A stretch of DNA of 64,000 nucleotides from Sphingobacterium oryzagri (GTDB lineage Bacteria > Bacteroidota > Bacteroidia > Sphingobacteriales > Sphingobacteriaceae), in the NCBI RefSeq assembly GCF_028736175.1, contig NZ_CP117880.1, forward strand, positions 3,596,001-3,660,000. Reading direction: 5' to 3'. The notes under the pieces are model-generated. The model saw only the letters and a program-made list of their open reading frames with translations, did no database searches and had not been told where the DNA came from. A program made the translations under genes and the position numbers. Below are positions 30,409 to 40,113 of this stretch, piece by piece. Within the stretch, counting starts at the first letter, position 1, and each line of letters opens with the position of its first letter.

Positions 30409-31620
30409 ATGGTCAATTGGAAGACAAATCTCTACACCTGTTGGTTGGGTTGCTTCTTTACCGGCATCGCCATCAGCATGGTTTTACCTTTTCTGCCATT
30501 GCTTGTGATGAAGCTTGGCGTAAACGACAACGAAACCCTTTGGTCCGGACTCGTTTTTAGCATTACCTTTTTAGTTTCGGCTATTGCCACGCCTTTTTGG
30601 GGAAAACTGTCTGACCGTTATGGTCGCAAGGTCATGCTGCTCCGCGCTTCATTGGGCATGAGCATTGTTATCTTTTGCCAGGCTTTTGTTAGCGATGTAT
30701 GGCAGCTGCTCGCCTTGCGAGGCATTATGGGCATTACTTCGGGTTACATTCCCACGGCTATCGCCCTCATCGGCTCGCAAATACCAGCCGAGCGCAGCGG
30801 TTGGGGCTTAAGCGTATTGTCCACCGCGCAAATATCCGGCGTACTTATCGGACCTTTGCTGGGCGGTTTTATTGCCGATACGGTAAATATTTCTGCTGTT
30901 TTTATCAGCACATCTGTGTTACTTATCGGGAGCTTCTTTATCAGTATGTTTCTGATAAAAGAAGATAAACAACAAGCTATCCTCCCCAAAGAAAAAGAAA
31001 AAACACGGGTATCCTGGACCAAGCAAGTGAGCTCCGTTCGTTTAATTATTGCGTTGCTCTTCGCTTCTATGCTTATTCAAGTTATCAATAGCTCGATCAA
31101 TCCTATATTGCTGCTTTATGTCAAGAAGCTCGACCCACTTTTAGATAACCTGGCTTTTACAAGCGGCGTCATCAGTGCTGCTCCGGGTTTTTCGGCTTTA
31201 TTCGCTGCGCCCGTGCTCGGCAAGCTTGGCGACCGACTAGGCATTCCGAAAATATTGTTTGCCGCTTTACTCTTCACTGCAGTAATCCTATTTATCACGT
31301 TTTTTGCTACGTCAGTCGTGCAATTGGGCTTTCTTCGCTTCTTACTCGGTTTTGGAGAGGGCGCCTTATTTCCCTGCATACAAAGTCTGTTGCTTCAACA
31401 TACGGATCGAAGTATTTACGGCACCGTATTCGGTTACAATCAATCGTCCATTTATATCGGCAATATTGTGGGGCCGCTTATAGGCTCCTATATCGCCATG
31501 CTGTTCGATTTCAATTACATCTTCCTCATCGTGGCGGTATTGCTGATTATCAATGCTGTCAATATCTATTTAGCTCAACGAGGCGTGTTAGATAAGGCCA
31601 ACTCGCCTGCCAGCAGCTGA
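30409..31620 (+). CDS. MFS drug-type efflux transporter, MdtG-like
   Basis: A protein of about 403 residues with 12 predicted membrane helices. I prefer the ATG at 30409, giving MVNWKTNLYTCWLGCF, because MdtG-group proteins begin NWKxNL just before helix 1. The frame is open from 30370, but those 13 residues lie inside hairpin sequence. Motif A is clear after helix 2 (GKLSDRYGRKVMLLRA), with a second copy in the C-terminal half (GKLGDRLGIPKILF), and motif C-like glycines are in helix 5 (GVLIGPLLGGFIAD). It is likely a proton-driven exporter of the DHA1 drug family. It lies 90 bp after the HTCS gene in the same direction, so read-through is possible. Whether it belongs to the PUL is unclear. 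Confidence 0.82.
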   Translation: MVNWKTNLYTCWLGCFFTGIAISMVLPFLPLLVMKLGVNDNETLWSGLVFSITFLVSAIATPFWGKLSDRYGRKVMLLRASLGMSIVIFCQAFVSDVWQLLALRGIMGITSGYIPTAIALIGSQIPAERSGWGLSVLSTAQISGVLIGPLLGGFIADTVNISAVFISTSVLLIGSFFISMFLIKEDKQQAILPKEKEKTRVSWTKQVSSVRLIIALLFASMLIQVINSSINPILLLYVKKLDPLLDNLAFTSGVISAAPGFSALFAAPVLGKLGDRLGIPKILFAALLFTAVILFITFFATSVVQLGFLRFLLGFGEGALFPCIQSLLLQHTDRSIYGTVFGYNQSSIYIGNIVGPLIGSYIAMLFDFNYIFLIVAVLLIINAVNIYLAQRGVLDKANSPASS

Positions 31621-31711
31621 TGTGACGGCGCTGCAGTCGTTTTCCTGCATAGAAAGATGTAGGTTAAAATTTAACTATTGAAAAATTAATAGGACGATTT
31701 TTATCCACTCG

Positions 31712-31743
31712 TTTGCTAGTCAGCCGATAATACAATAAATTTA
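31712..31743 (+). promoter_or_regulatory. Promoter of the ECF sigma operon
   Basis: TTTG at 31712-31715, 20 bp, then TAAATTTA at 31736-31743. This fits the primary-sigma promoter with one mismatch, about 37 bp before the TTG start at 31780. No repeat specific to ECF autoregulation was seen. Confidence 0.5.
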
Positions 31744-31779
31744 TACGGTGTTAATGATTTCTTAAAGCAGCACAGCAAC

Positions 31780-32370
31780 TTGAACAATAGGTATACAGCA
31801 TTGGACGATAAAGCGCTTGTAGCGCTGATCAACAAGGGGGAGCACCGTGCCTTTGAAGAATTGTTTCATCGGCATAAGCTTGTATTGTATCGACATGCAT
31901 ACCGCATGATTGCCGATACGGAACTCTGCAATGATATTATACAAGAGGTTTTTTTAGCGGTCTGGGCTAAACACACGCAATGGACCGTCAGCAGCACTCC
32001 GCTAGCTTACCTGTATCAAGCCGTTCGCAATAAAGTGCTCGATCATATCAGCCATGAAAAGGTGGTATCGCGCTACATGCATGATTTTGTTGATTTTAAT
32101 GAAAATGGAATCTGTTTTACGGAAGAATCACTACTGGAAAAGGAACTTCTTGAACTGATCGAAGAAAATAAAGCGCTGCTACCGCAAAGGACGCGCGAAA
32201 TATTTGAACTAAACAAGGAACAGCAACTCTCCTACAAAGAAATTGCACAAAAACTATCCATATCAGAAAAAACGGCAAAAAAACAAGTGCATAATGCCTT
32301 ACGTTATTTACGCACGAAGCTTAGCACCTTGCTCTTTTTTATTTTTTTTATACTTTTTTCAAATTTTTAG
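31780..32370 (+). CDS. ECF-type RNA polymerase sigma factor (Bacteroidota FecI-like), TTG start
   Basis: A protein of 196 residues. The frame opens with TTG at 31780. No in-frame ATG or GTG precedes it, and the family sequence begins right there (LDDKALVALINKGEHRAFEEL). Region 2 (YRHAYRMIADTELCNDIIQEVFLAVW) and region 4 (LPQRTREIFELNKEQQLSYKEIAQKLSISEKTAKKQV) are intact. The C-terminus ends in a hydrophobic tail (LSTLLFFIFFILFSNF), which is common in this subgroup and may contact the membrane. It should be held by the FecR-type anti-sigma factor encoded 75 bp downstream and direct transcription of the following SusCD operon. Confidence 0.88.
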   Translation: MNNRYTALDDKALVALINKGEHRAFEELFHRHKLVLYRHAYRMIADTELCNDIIQEVFLAVWAKHTQWTVSSTPLAYLYQAVRNKVLDHISHEKVVSRYMHDFVDFNENGICFTEESLLEKELLELIEENKALLPQRTREIFELNKEQQLSYKEIAQKLSISEKTAKKQVHNALRYLRTKLSTLLFFIFFILFSNF

Positions 32371-32444
32371 TACTCCCTTTACGCAAGTTGCCCGTCATAT
32401 CAATAACTAACCGCCAGCAATGACGGAAAACACACCTAACTGAT

Positions 32445-33470
32445 ATGGATAAAAAAGACATCGCGCAACTGCTTCAACGATATCGCAACGGCGAACAATT
32501 GAGTTCTGCTGAAAAGCAATGGCTTGATAGCTTTTATGTGTATTATGCCAAAAAATCGACAGCGCAGATTGCTGATCACGATCTTGATCAGCAGTTGGTT
32601 ACGGTAGCGGCAACAATTAAGCGTGGTATGTCTACGGGCAGTAAGCTAAAAAGCATGTATAGATTAGCCTATGCGGCAGCAGCGGTACTCGCCATTCTAT
32701 CATTTGGTTATTATTTTGGTATCGGTCCGTTTAAACAGCAGCAGGAAGTGCAACTGGCAAATGGAGAAATGCGGCAGGTCGTTTTGGAAGACGGCACCAA
32801 AATCACGCTCAACGCTTCCAGCAAACTCATCTACCCAAAATCATTCAAAGATGCTGATCGTCGGGAAGTAACGCTGACAGGTGAAGCGTATTTTGATGTG
32901 GCCAAGAATCCGAATAAGCCTTTTCTTATCCACACGCCGCGCATGGAAATTCGGGTGTTGGGAACGTCTTTTAACGTGCGTGATTACCAAAACGAGCAGC
33001 AGGCAGCGACAGCACTTGTTCATGGTCGGGTCGAAATCTGGGAAGCGGGCAAAACCACCGAAAAATTCATTCTAAAACCGCAAGAAAAATTTGTACTGGC
33101 CGAGTCAACACTTGCCGAGTCAGCAAACACTTCCGCAGCTCGACGGGAAAACACACCGCTAACGAAAACCCGACCGGCCGCAGTATCTGTCCAGCCATTT
33201 ACCATTTCGGAGGCCGATGGCAACGCGGTGGAAACCGAATGGATGTTTAAGCGCATCACGATCAAAGATGAAACCTTAACACAAATCGCCCTACGGCTTG
33301 AACGGATGTATGGCGTCAAGATCAGTATCAATGACAAAGCCGTTGCCGATCAAATTTACTCGGCTACATTTGACAATGAGCGCATTGAAGATGTCCTTAA
33401 AGGGCTCCAAACGGTTGCGCCGTTTCGATACAAAAAGGATGCAAAAGCAAACATCGAAATATACCCATAG
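32445..33470 (+). CDS. FecR-family transmembrane anti-sigma factor
   Basis: A 341-residue protein. The cytoplasmic N-terminus (about 1-72) carries the FecR_N-like pattern LLQRYRNGEQLSSAEKQWLDSFY. A single membrane helix follows (about 75-92, LAYAAAAVLAILSFGYYFG). The periplasmic FecR domain (about 105-210) includes LEDGTKITLNASSKLIYP and VTLTGEAYFDVAKNPNKPF, and a C-terminal DUF4974-type domain (about 260-341) includes DETLTQIALRLERMYGVKI. It should receive the signal from the STN domain of the adjacent SusC and release the sigma factor. The gene lies between sigma factor and transporter, the standard order. Confidence 0.93.
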   Translation: MDKKDIAQLLQRYRNGEQLSSAEKQWLDSFYVYYAKKSTAQIADHDLDQQLVTVAATIKRGMSTGSKLKSMYRLAYAAAAVLAILSFGYYFGIGPFKQQQEVQLANGEMRQVVLEDGTKITLNASSKLIYPKSFKDADRREVTLTGEAYFDVAKNPNKPFLIHTPRMEIRVLGTSFNVRDYQNEQQAATALVHGRVEIWEAGKTTEKFILKPQEKFVLAESTLAESANTSAARRENTPLTKTRPAAVSVQPFTISEADGNAVETEWMFKRITIKDETLTQIALRLERMYGVKISINDKAVADQIYSATFDNERIEDVLKGLQTVAPFRYKKDAKANIEIYP

Positions 33471-33498
33471 CAACAACGCGTAGTACCCAAATAACATT

Positions 33499-36400
33499 AT
33501 GAATAATAAATTACCTAAACTGACCAAAACAGCGAGGTTAGCCTTGCTATTATCCTGCTTAAGCACCTTGGATGTTTCAGGATATGCTTACTCTCAAACC
33601 GAAAAATTGGATATTTCTATTCGAAATGGCCAATTAGAAGATGTTTTCAAGACCATCAATGAGCACAGTAAGTACAAGATGTTCTTCAGCAAAAACTTAC
33701 TGCCCAACACGACGATCAACCTTGTTGGCAAGCAACTCACGGTAAAAGAGGTGTTGAGCCGATCATTGCAGGGCAGTGACCTGACCTGGGAACTGATGAA
33801 CAACGACATTATCGCGATCAAAGAAAAATCGAAGCAGCAAGCGCGCGTCAGCGGGCAGGTGGTCAATGAAAACGGTACGCCGCTAGCCGGTGTGTCGGTG
33901 CTGATCAAAGACTACCGAAAGCTGGATTATCGTAACACGCAAACCAGCACCGCAACCGACGTAAACGGCATTTGGGGCATGCTGTTGGCTGATCCGGATG
34001 TGACGCTGATTTTTTCTTTCGTGGGTTATCAAAAATTGGAAATTCCGGCCAAACAATTGCTGGAAAATAGCACGCCAATTAAATTACAACCTGAAAAAGG
34101 CAGTTTGGAAGAGGTTGTCGTCATCGGTTACGGCACCACGACGCGCCGATTAAATACCGGTGCAGTAGCTTCCATTACGGCAAAAGATATCGAAACACAG
34201 CCCGTTAGCAATCCGCTTGCCAGCCTATCCGGCCGAATGCCCGGTGTGTTGATTGCACAAAACAACGGTGTGCCGGGCAGTGCCGTGCAAATACAGATCA
34301 GAAATCAAGCTTCGCTAAGCGGCACCACATCGGGCTCCATTCCGCTTTACGTTATCGATGGCGTTCCGTTCACCAATTTTAACGGTGGCGCACCTGCTAC
34401 AGATAACCTCAATTCTTTCGGCATTTCGGGTTCAGCGGGCGGACTGAGTCCGTTTAGCATGATCAATCCCGCAGATATCGAGCGTATTGACATTTTGAAA
34501 GATGCCGATGCTACGGCTATTTATGGTAGCCGGGGCGCTAACGGCGTCGTGTTGATCACCACGAAAAAAGGCAAAGCTGGCAGCACCCGCATTGGGGTAA
34601 ACTTTAACACCGGTATCACAGAAGTTAATCGCTTTATCCCGATGTTGAATCTCGAAGAATACCTGGCCTTACGCAAAGAAGCTTTTGCCAATGATGGCGT
34701 TACGCCAACGGCGGCCAACGCGCCCGATCTTACCGTTTGGGATCAAAATACGGCCACCGATTGGCAGAAACTTCTGATCGGCAACACGGGACGCATTACC
34801 GATGTGCAAGCTAACCTATCGGGAGGAAACGAGTATACACGCTTCTTTTTCAATTCGGGTTACCGGAAAGAAACTACCGTATTTTATGGCGATAGCCAAA
34901 ATGCTCGTTTTTCTTCCCGCTTAAACCTGGATCACCGTTCCAGCGATGGTAAATTCAATGCGGCCTTATCGGTAAGCTATGCCAATGATGCGTCCGATAT
35001 GCCGAGTTCTGACGTGACATCGCTTTATAACCTGGCGCCCAACTACCCGCGCTACAATGAAAACGGCACCTATTACTGGCTGCCATCATCATTTGGGATC
35101 AATAACCCGCTTGCCATGCTGGAACGTAAGTATATCGGCAAAACCAACAATCTGATATCCAATGCAAACCTTAGCTACAAAATTATGCCGGGTTTGACCG
35201 CAAAAGCTAATTTTGGCTACACCATTACGCAATTGCAGCAAAACAACCAAACGCCATCCACCAGTGTAAATAATACGGTGGCTACCACGCTGGGCTCATC
35301 TTCGTTTTCCAATACCAAAGCACAAAACTGGATTATCGAACCGACTTTAGATTATATCAAAACCATCGGCCAGGGCAAGCTTACGGCATTGGTCGGTACC
35401 AGCTTTCAGCAAAACTCCTCTGCATCGCAGACCACCAACGGCACCAACTACAGTAACGACGCGCTGCTCGGATCGTTGAATGCGGCGGGTTTGTTTACCG
35501 CCAACAACAACCTCGTTTACTATAAATACAATGCCGTGTTTGGTAAGTTGAACTACGACTGGAAAGAGAAATACCTAATTAACGGTACATTCCGTCGTGA
35601 CGGATCATCGCGGTTTGGACCGAAAAACCGCTTTGGTAATTTCGGCGCGGTGGGTGTAAGTTGGATATTTTCGAAGGAAAGCTTTATAGAAGACAACATC
35701 GATTTCTTAAGTTTTGGTAAGCTTCGTGCCAGTTTTGGTACAACCGGGAATGATCAGATATCGAACTACCTCTATTTACAACTGTATTCCTCATCCACCG
35801 CTTATCTGGGCAATGCGACGATGAATCTACTGACCTTACCTAACGAGTATATTCATTGGGAGACGACGAAAAAGGTAGACTTTGCTGTAGACCTAGGTTT
35901 TTTCAAAGACCGTATCCTATTTACCGCAAACTACTTCCGTAATCGATCAGGCGATCAAATTACGTCAGCGGCTATGCCTACACAAACGGGTTACAACAGC
36001 TATACCACCAATCTGCCGGCCGTGATACAAAATACCGGACTGGAACTGGAATTGAACAGCACCAACATTGCCAGTCGCGATTTTACGTGGAAAACATCGA
36101 CTAACTTTACCTTTTTCCAAAACAAACTGTTGGAATTTCCGGGGCTAGAACAATCGTTTTACGCCAGCAGCTACATTGTTGGCGAACCCATCAACCTCAT
36201 CCGGCTATACAACTATCAGGGCGTTGATCCGGCAACGGGGCGCGCGACGTATGAAGATCGCAACGGTGATGGCATCATTAACAATGATGACCGTTATGTA
36301 GCGGATATCGGCACGCCTTTTTACGGTGGTTTTAACAATACGTTTTCCTACAAAGGTTTTGATCTGGGCGTATTTTTTCAATTTAATCACCGTTTTGGCG

Positions 36401-36828
36401 TTACCAAAATCCTGAACACGCGGCCTGGTGCACTGGTTAACCAAAACGACTATTGGCTAGGCCGATGGACGGCTGAAAATAGCACTTCTGATATCCCGGG
36501 TGCAACTGCAACCGCCAGCACGCCTTTATACGCTTCTTACAATCAGTACAGCAGCTCTAATGCGGTTTATGGCGATGCTTCATACATCAAACTGCGCTCT
36601 GTTAATTTAGCATATCATTTGCCATCCAGCTGGATATCAAAAGCCAAAATGGCTAATTGCAGCGTTTTCGTACAAGGGCAAAATCTCTTTACCTGGGCAA
36701 AAAACAAATATGTACTCGATACAGAGACCACCGTACAAGGCGGGCCATCGGGGCTGGGGACCGGCACCATCGGCCAAGTATTGCCGCCGCTCAGAACAAT
36801 CGTTTTTGGATTTAACTGTCAATTTTAA
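33499..36828 (+). CDS. SusC/RagA-family TonB-linked transducer with STN domain
   Basis: A protein of 1109 residues. After the signal sequence an STN (secretin/TonB short N-terminal) domain occupies about residues 35-112 (LDISIRNGQLEDVFKTINEH ... MNNDIIAIKEK). This is the piece that touches the FecR protein in the periplasm. Then come a carboxypeptidase regulatory-like domain (VSGQVVNENGTPLAGVSVLI, about 117-200), a TonB box (EEVVVIGYGTTTRR), a plug (PLYVIDGVPFTNF, DILKDADATAIYGSRGA) and a barrel ending LRTIVFGFNCQF. The protein imports an oligomeric substrate and signals its presence to the sigma factor. The substrate is unknown. The gene lies 28 bp after fecR and 9 bp before susD. Confidence 0.95.
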   Translation: MNNKLPKLTKTARLALLLSCLSTLDVSGYAYSQTEKLDISIRNGQLEDVFKTINEHSKYKMFFSKNLLPNTTINLVGKQLTVKEVLSRSLQGSDLTWELMNNDIIAIKEKSKQQARVSGQVVNENGTPLAGVSVLIKDYRKLDYRNTQTSTATDVNGIWGMLLADPDVTLIFSFVGYQKLEIPAKQLLENSTPIKLQPEKGSLEEVVVIGYGTTTRRLNTGAVASITAKDIETQPVSNPLASLSGRMPGVLIAQNNGVPGSAVQIQIRNQASLSGTTSGSIPLYVIDGVPFTNFNGGAPATDNLNSFGISGSAGGLSPFSMINPADIERIDILKDADATAIYGSRGANGVVLITTKKGKAGSTRIGVNFNTGITEVNRFIPMLNLEEYLALRKEAFANDGVTPTAANAPDLTVWDQNTATDWQKLLIGNTGRITDVQANLSGGNEYTRFFFNSGYRKETTVFYGDSQNARFSSRLNLDHRSSDGKFNAALSVSYANDASDMPSSDVTSLYNLAPNYPRYNENGTYYWLPSSFGINNPLAMLERKYIGKTNNLISNANLSYKIMPGLTAKANFGYTITQLQQNNQTPSTSVNNTVATTLGSSSFSNTKAQNWIIEPTLDYIKTIGQGKLTALVGTSFQQNSSASQTTNGTNYSNDALLGSLNAAGLFTANNNLVYYKYNAVFGKLNYDWKEKYLINGTFRRDGSSRFGPKNRFGNFGAVGVSWIFSKESFIEDNIDFLSFGKLRASFGTTGNDQISNYLYLQLYSSSTAYLGNATMNLLTLPNEYIHWETTKKVDFAVDLGFFKDRILFTANYFRNRSGDQITSAAMPTQTGYNSYTTNLPAVIQNTGLELELNSTNIASRDFTWKTSTNFTFFQNKLLEFPGLEQSFYASSYIVGEPINLIRLYNYQGVDPATGRATYEDRNGDGIINNDDRYVADIGTPFYGGFNNTFSYKGFDLGVFFQFNHRFGVTKILNTRPGALVNQNDYWLGRWTAENSTSDIPGATATASTPLYASYNQYSSSNAVYGDASYIKLRSVNLAYHLPSSWISKAKMANCSVFVQGQNLFTWAKNKYVLDTETTVQGGPSGLGTGTIGQVLPPLRTIVFGFNCQF

Positions 36829-36837
36829 ACTACCATC

Positions 36838-38217
36838 ATGAAAAATATACGTTATAAACATATACTACCCATAGCTTTGCTTTCCAGCGCGCTACTCGCT
36901 ACATCTTGCGAAAAATTTGTAGAACTTGGCGCTCCGCCAACGCAGGTGCTTTTAGACGATGCATTCAGCACCGACGCCTCGGCGCGCAGCGTTATCTTAG
37001 GACTTTATGTTTCCACCGTCAATACCAATATATCGGGCACGACAACTTTTTATTCGGGCATTGCAGCTGATGACCTGCAGTATAACGCCGCAGATGCCAG
37101 CTTGCTGGAATTTGCCAACAATGGCTTGTTGAATACCAACAGCTATGTCAATAATCTGTGGGCCAATCTCTATCAATTGGTAAAAAACACCAACAATAGC
37201 ATTGTCGGTTTGGAAAGGTCGGCCACGCTCACGCCAGCGGTCAAAGATCAGTTAATCGGTGAAGCCAAATTTATGCGCGCCTACGCTTATCTATATCTGG
37301 TCAATCTCTACGGTGATGTGCCTTTGCATTTGAAGAGCGATCTGGAAATATTTGACGAAGCATCTCTGGGCAGGACAGCCGTGGATGCGGTGTACAGTCA
37401 AATAACCGCCGATCTGCTGGATGCCGAAAGTAAACTTGCAGCAGCCTACGAGGGCACCTTTCGTGCGCGTGTGAACAAGCACGCCGCTAGTGCATTACTC
37501 GCACGCGTTTACCTTTATCGGGGCGATTACGCAAATGCGGAAATCTATGCATCCAAAGTATTGCAAGAGAGCATGTATAGTCTCCCTGCTGCGACAAGCA
37601 ACTTTACGAATACCAGCACCGAAATCATTTTTCAGCTGGCCAACCTCAGTGGTATCACCGTGTTTGCAACAAACTATATAACGCTCCCGACAGTTATTCC
37701 TGCTTACAGCCTACCCAATGCCGTTTACGACAGCTTTGAAACAACGCCAACCGTTGATCTTCGGAAAACAACCTGGGTGAGTCCGAAAACGGTATCTAAC
37801 AAAGCATATTATGCCATTACCAAATATAAAGCTACGGCAGGCACGGGCAATGAATACCACGTGGTTTTACGCTTAGCCGAACAATACCTTATCCGTGCAG
37901 AAGCACGCGCCAACCGGAATAATCTAAGCGGTGCAAAAGCAGATATTGACGCGGTACGTTCTCGTGCCGGTCTGAGCGCATTGCCTGCCAACCTCACACA
38001 AGCACAACTGCTTTCGGCGATTGAAACCGAGCGTTTGCATGAGTTTTTTGGCGAATATGCGCACCGTTGGTTGGATTTGAAAAGAACCAATCGGGCTACA
38101 GCCGTGTTATCGCCGGTCAAAGCCAACTGGCAAGCTACGGATGTACTTTTCCCCATTCCGAATGCGCAAATCGTAGTCAACGGGAATCTTACACAAAATC
38201 CGGGATACAACGATTAA
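36838..38217 (+). CDS. SusD/RagB-family outer membrane lipoprotein
   Basis: A protein of 459 residues with lipobox LATSC near residue 24. SusD hallmarks are LDDAFSTDASARSVILGLY, GEAKFMRAYAYLYLVNLYGD and, at the end, RLAEQYLIRAEARA, ETERLHEFFGEYAHRWLDLK and LFPIPNAQIVVNGNLTQNPGY. It is short for the family and close to the RagB group, which handles peptides or small glycans. It caps the SusC transporter encoded 9 bp upstream. No extra surface lipoproteins or glycoside hydrolases accompany this pair, so the substrate may be a peptide, glycopeptide or small compound. Confidence 0.94.
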   Translation: MKNIRYKHILPIALLSSALLATSCEKFVELGAPPTQVLLDDAFSTDASARSVILGLYVSTVNTNISGTTTFYSGIAADDLQYNAADASLLEFANNGLLNTNSYVNNLWANLYQLVKNTNNSIVGLERSATLTPAVKDQLIGEAKFMRAYAYLYLVNLYGDVPLHLKSDLEIFDEASLGRTAVDAVYSQITADLLDAESKLAAAYEGTFRARVNKHAASALLARVYLYRGDYANAEIYASKVLQESMYSLPAATSNFTNTSTEIIFQLANLSGITVFATNYITLPTVIPAYSLPNAVYDSFETTPTVDLRKTTWVSPKTVSNKAYYAITKYKATAGTGNEYHVVLRLAEQYLIRAEARANRNNLSGAKADIDAVRSRAGLSALPANLTQAQLLSAIETERLHEFFGEYAHRWLDLKRTNRATAVLSPVKANWQATDVLFPIPNAQIVVNGNLTQNPGYND

Positions 38218-38256
38218 CCATCATAACAACGTACATTTTAATAAAAAACATAGCAT

Positions 38257-39738
38257 ATGAAAAAGAACCTTCTAGCACTACTCACATTAACCGTGAGTTT
38301 GAGCTATGCACAACAAAAGCAGCCGGACCTATTCCAACGGTATCGCCCTATTTTGGAAAAAGGAACGCTTGCACAAAAAGATTCGCTGGCCAACGTGCTT
38401 TTCAGCAACGCCAAAAACTTCAAGACCGAAGAAGAATATCGAAGCACGATCAACATCCTTCGGGCGTTGGCAAATGAAGATAAAATGGAAGCGCTAAGTA
38501 GCATCGCCAAGAAAAAATATCCGAAAGGCAGCTTGACGCGAGATGCCTACATTACCGATGTATTCTATAATGCGGAAGGTAGCGCTGCCAAAGAAAAAGC
38601 GTATCGCGAAGTGACCAAGAAATGGCCCGTGAAAAACTTCCCGGAGCAAGAGCTTACCTATGACTATTTACTTGCCAATTTGGCCGGAACATTAGCCAAA
38701 GAAGGAAAGTCGACAGAAGCGGTGACTTACCTTGGGCAAATGCAGGAGCGCTTTTGGCGCGGCAACGGCTACCTTCCTGTAGGACAAACCTTATTGGCAG
38801 CTGGCGATACAACAGCCGCAGCTCCTTTGCTAAAAACAGCGATGGACGATGCTTATTACTACATCAGCCTGCCGGAAGCAGAGAAAGACAATAAAGCACG
38901 ATTTGCATCCATGGGCTACGCCAGCAGTATGTCGTCTTACGTGGGTATTTTGGTAAACCGCGGATCGTATGCCGAAGCGCTCGATCTTATCGAAAAAGCG
39001 ATGACCGTAGCGCCAGCGCAAGCCGACGGTTTAGCTACCGTATACTACAAATCGTTGATGGGTACAGGCCGCAAACTGGAGGCCTACAATGTTCTGACAA
39101 AACTTTACGCCAAAGGACAGTTTAACGTAGAAGATGATTTAAAGCAATTGTATGCCGAGCTTAACGGTTCTATGCGCGGTTACGAGCGTTTTAATGCAAC
39201 TTTAAAACAGGAATTAGTCGAGTCTATCCAGAAACACATCAAAGAGATGGAGACCTACAAAGTAGCACCTTCGTTTGAGCTTCTTAACTTGAAAGGCGAG
39301 AAAGTAAGCTTGGCGAGCTTAAAAGGCAAGGTGGTGGTGCTTGATTTCTGGGCTACCTGGTGCCAGCCTTGTATTCGCTCTTTTCCGGGTATGCAAGCTG
39401 CACAAGCGGAGTACAAAGACGATGCAGATGTACAATTCTTGTTTATCAACACCTGGGAACGCGACAAGGAGTACAAGAAAAATGTCGTTTCGTTTATCGA
39501 AAAACACAACTATCCGTTTGAAGTATTGTATGACGATCAAAAAGACCCACAAACAGGACAGGTGATGGCTGGCAAGTTTGGCGTACAAGGTATTCCGGCT
39601 AAATTTATCATTGATGCCGAAGGTAACATTCGTTATTTCTTAACTGGATCTACACCTAACGTCGATTATATCAAACTGGAAATGAAAGAATTGATTGAAG
39701 CTGCGAAGAAACCATATAAGGCGCCATCGGCCTCATAA
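38257..39738 (+). CDS. TPR-like/thioredoxin-fold (TlpA-type) exported thiol-disulfide protein
   Basis: A protein of 493 residues. A signal peptide (MKKNLLALLTLTVSLSYA) leads into about 330 residues of helical repeats (EKAYREVTKKWP, AEALDLIEKAMTVAPAQADGL) and a C-terminal thioredoxin fold (about 340-485). The redox motif is C369-Q-P-C372 in FWATWCQPCIRSFPG, and the cis-Pro is in GVQGIPAKFII. It should act in the periplasm as a thiol-disulfide reductase or exchange protein, perhaps on SusC/SusD partners or on an imported peptide. It is the last gene of the sigma-fecR-susCD unit (40 bp gap) and is followed by a terminator. Such a partner is recurrent in peptide-type SusCD loci, but its exact substrate is unknown. 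Confidence 0.85.
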   Translation: MKKNLLALLTLTVSLSYAQQKQPDLFQRYRPILEKGTLAQKDSLANVLFSNAKNFKTEEEYRSTINILRALANEDKMEALSSIAKKKYPKGSLTRDAYITDVFYNAEGSAAKEKAYREVTKKWPVKNFPEQELTYDYLLANLAGTLAKEGKSTEAVTYLGQMQERFWRGNGYLPVGQTLLAAGDTTAAAPLLKTAMDDAYYYISLPEAEKDNKARFASMGYASSMSSYVGILVNRGSYAEALDLIEKAMTVAPAQADGLATVYYKSLMGTGRKLEAYNVLTKLYAKGQFNVEDDLKQLYAELNGSMRGYERFNATLKQELVESIQKHIKEMETYKVAPSFELLNLKGEKVSLASLKGKVVVLDFWATWCQPCIRSFPGMQAAQAEYKDDADVQFLFINTWERDKEYKKNVVSFIEKHNYPFEVLYDDQKDPQTGQVMAGKFGVQGIPAKFIIDAEGNIRYFLTGSTPNVDYIKLEMKELIEAAKKPYKAPSAS

Positions 39739-39761
39739 GTTAGCGTAAACTTTACACATGA

Positions 39762-39794
39762 TGGGCAGGCATATTTCGACCTGCCCACTTTTTT
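39762..39794 (+). terminator. Terminator of the sigma-fecR-susCD-tlpA operon
   Basis: TGGGCAGG (39762-39769) pairs with CCTGCCCA (39780-39787) around a 10-nt loop and is followed by CTTTTTTG. Confidence 0.85.
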
Positions 39795-39883
39795 GTTGTT
39801 ATTTTTTTATTTCAAAAACTATAGCTCGCTAAACCAGTTCTATAAGCAAGTTCATTTCATGAATGTAAAATACGGTTTAGATA

Positions 39884-39916
39884 GAAAATCCCGAGATTCC
39901 CAAGCTCGGGATTTTC
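39884..39916 (+). terminator. 12-bp perfect hairpin, second terminator-like element
   Basis: GAAAATCCCGAG (39884-39895) pairs with CTCGGGATTTTC (39905-39916), loop 9 nt, followed by ATTTTTA. It may back up the operon terminator or end a transcript from the minus side. Confidence 0.5.
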
Positions 39917-39973
39917 ATTTTTATACGCGTATAAGCCATTAATCTGCCTGTAATCCAGGAAAATTTGATTCAT

Positions 39974-40004
39974 AAAAAAACTGCATTCTGGGGAGAATGC
40001 AGTT
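39974..40004 (-). terminator. Minus-strand Rho-independent terminator
   Basis: An 11-bp perfect stem with a 4-nt loop, followed on the minus strand by a run of seven T residues. It ends the candidate small RNA, or any read-through from the PepSY gene 370 bp upstream. Confidence 0.75.
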
Positions 40005-40109
40005 CTAATTAATCTTTAATGCCGATTCGGCAGTTGCTCTCCACTTATGATGCGTTACTATTAAACAGAAAATAAACGCATCAAAAAATCTTAAGCGGTT
40101 TGTCTATCT
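39974..40109 (-). ncRNA. Candidate structured small RNA of about 135 nt
   Basis: A promoter with correct spacing (40144-40114) points into this segment on the minus strand. Three stems follow in order: TGATGCGTT/AACGCATCA (40083-40075 with 40056-40048), TGCCG/CGGCA (40032-40028 with 40024-40020) and a terminator stem AACTGCATTCT/AGAATGCAGTT (40004-39994 with 39989-39979) with a CCCC loop and seven T residues (39980-39974). No reading frame of note is enclosed. I did not recognise a known RNA family. It could act in trans, or be an independently terminated unit of unknown role. Confidence 0.55.
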
Positions 40110-40113
40110 GCTT

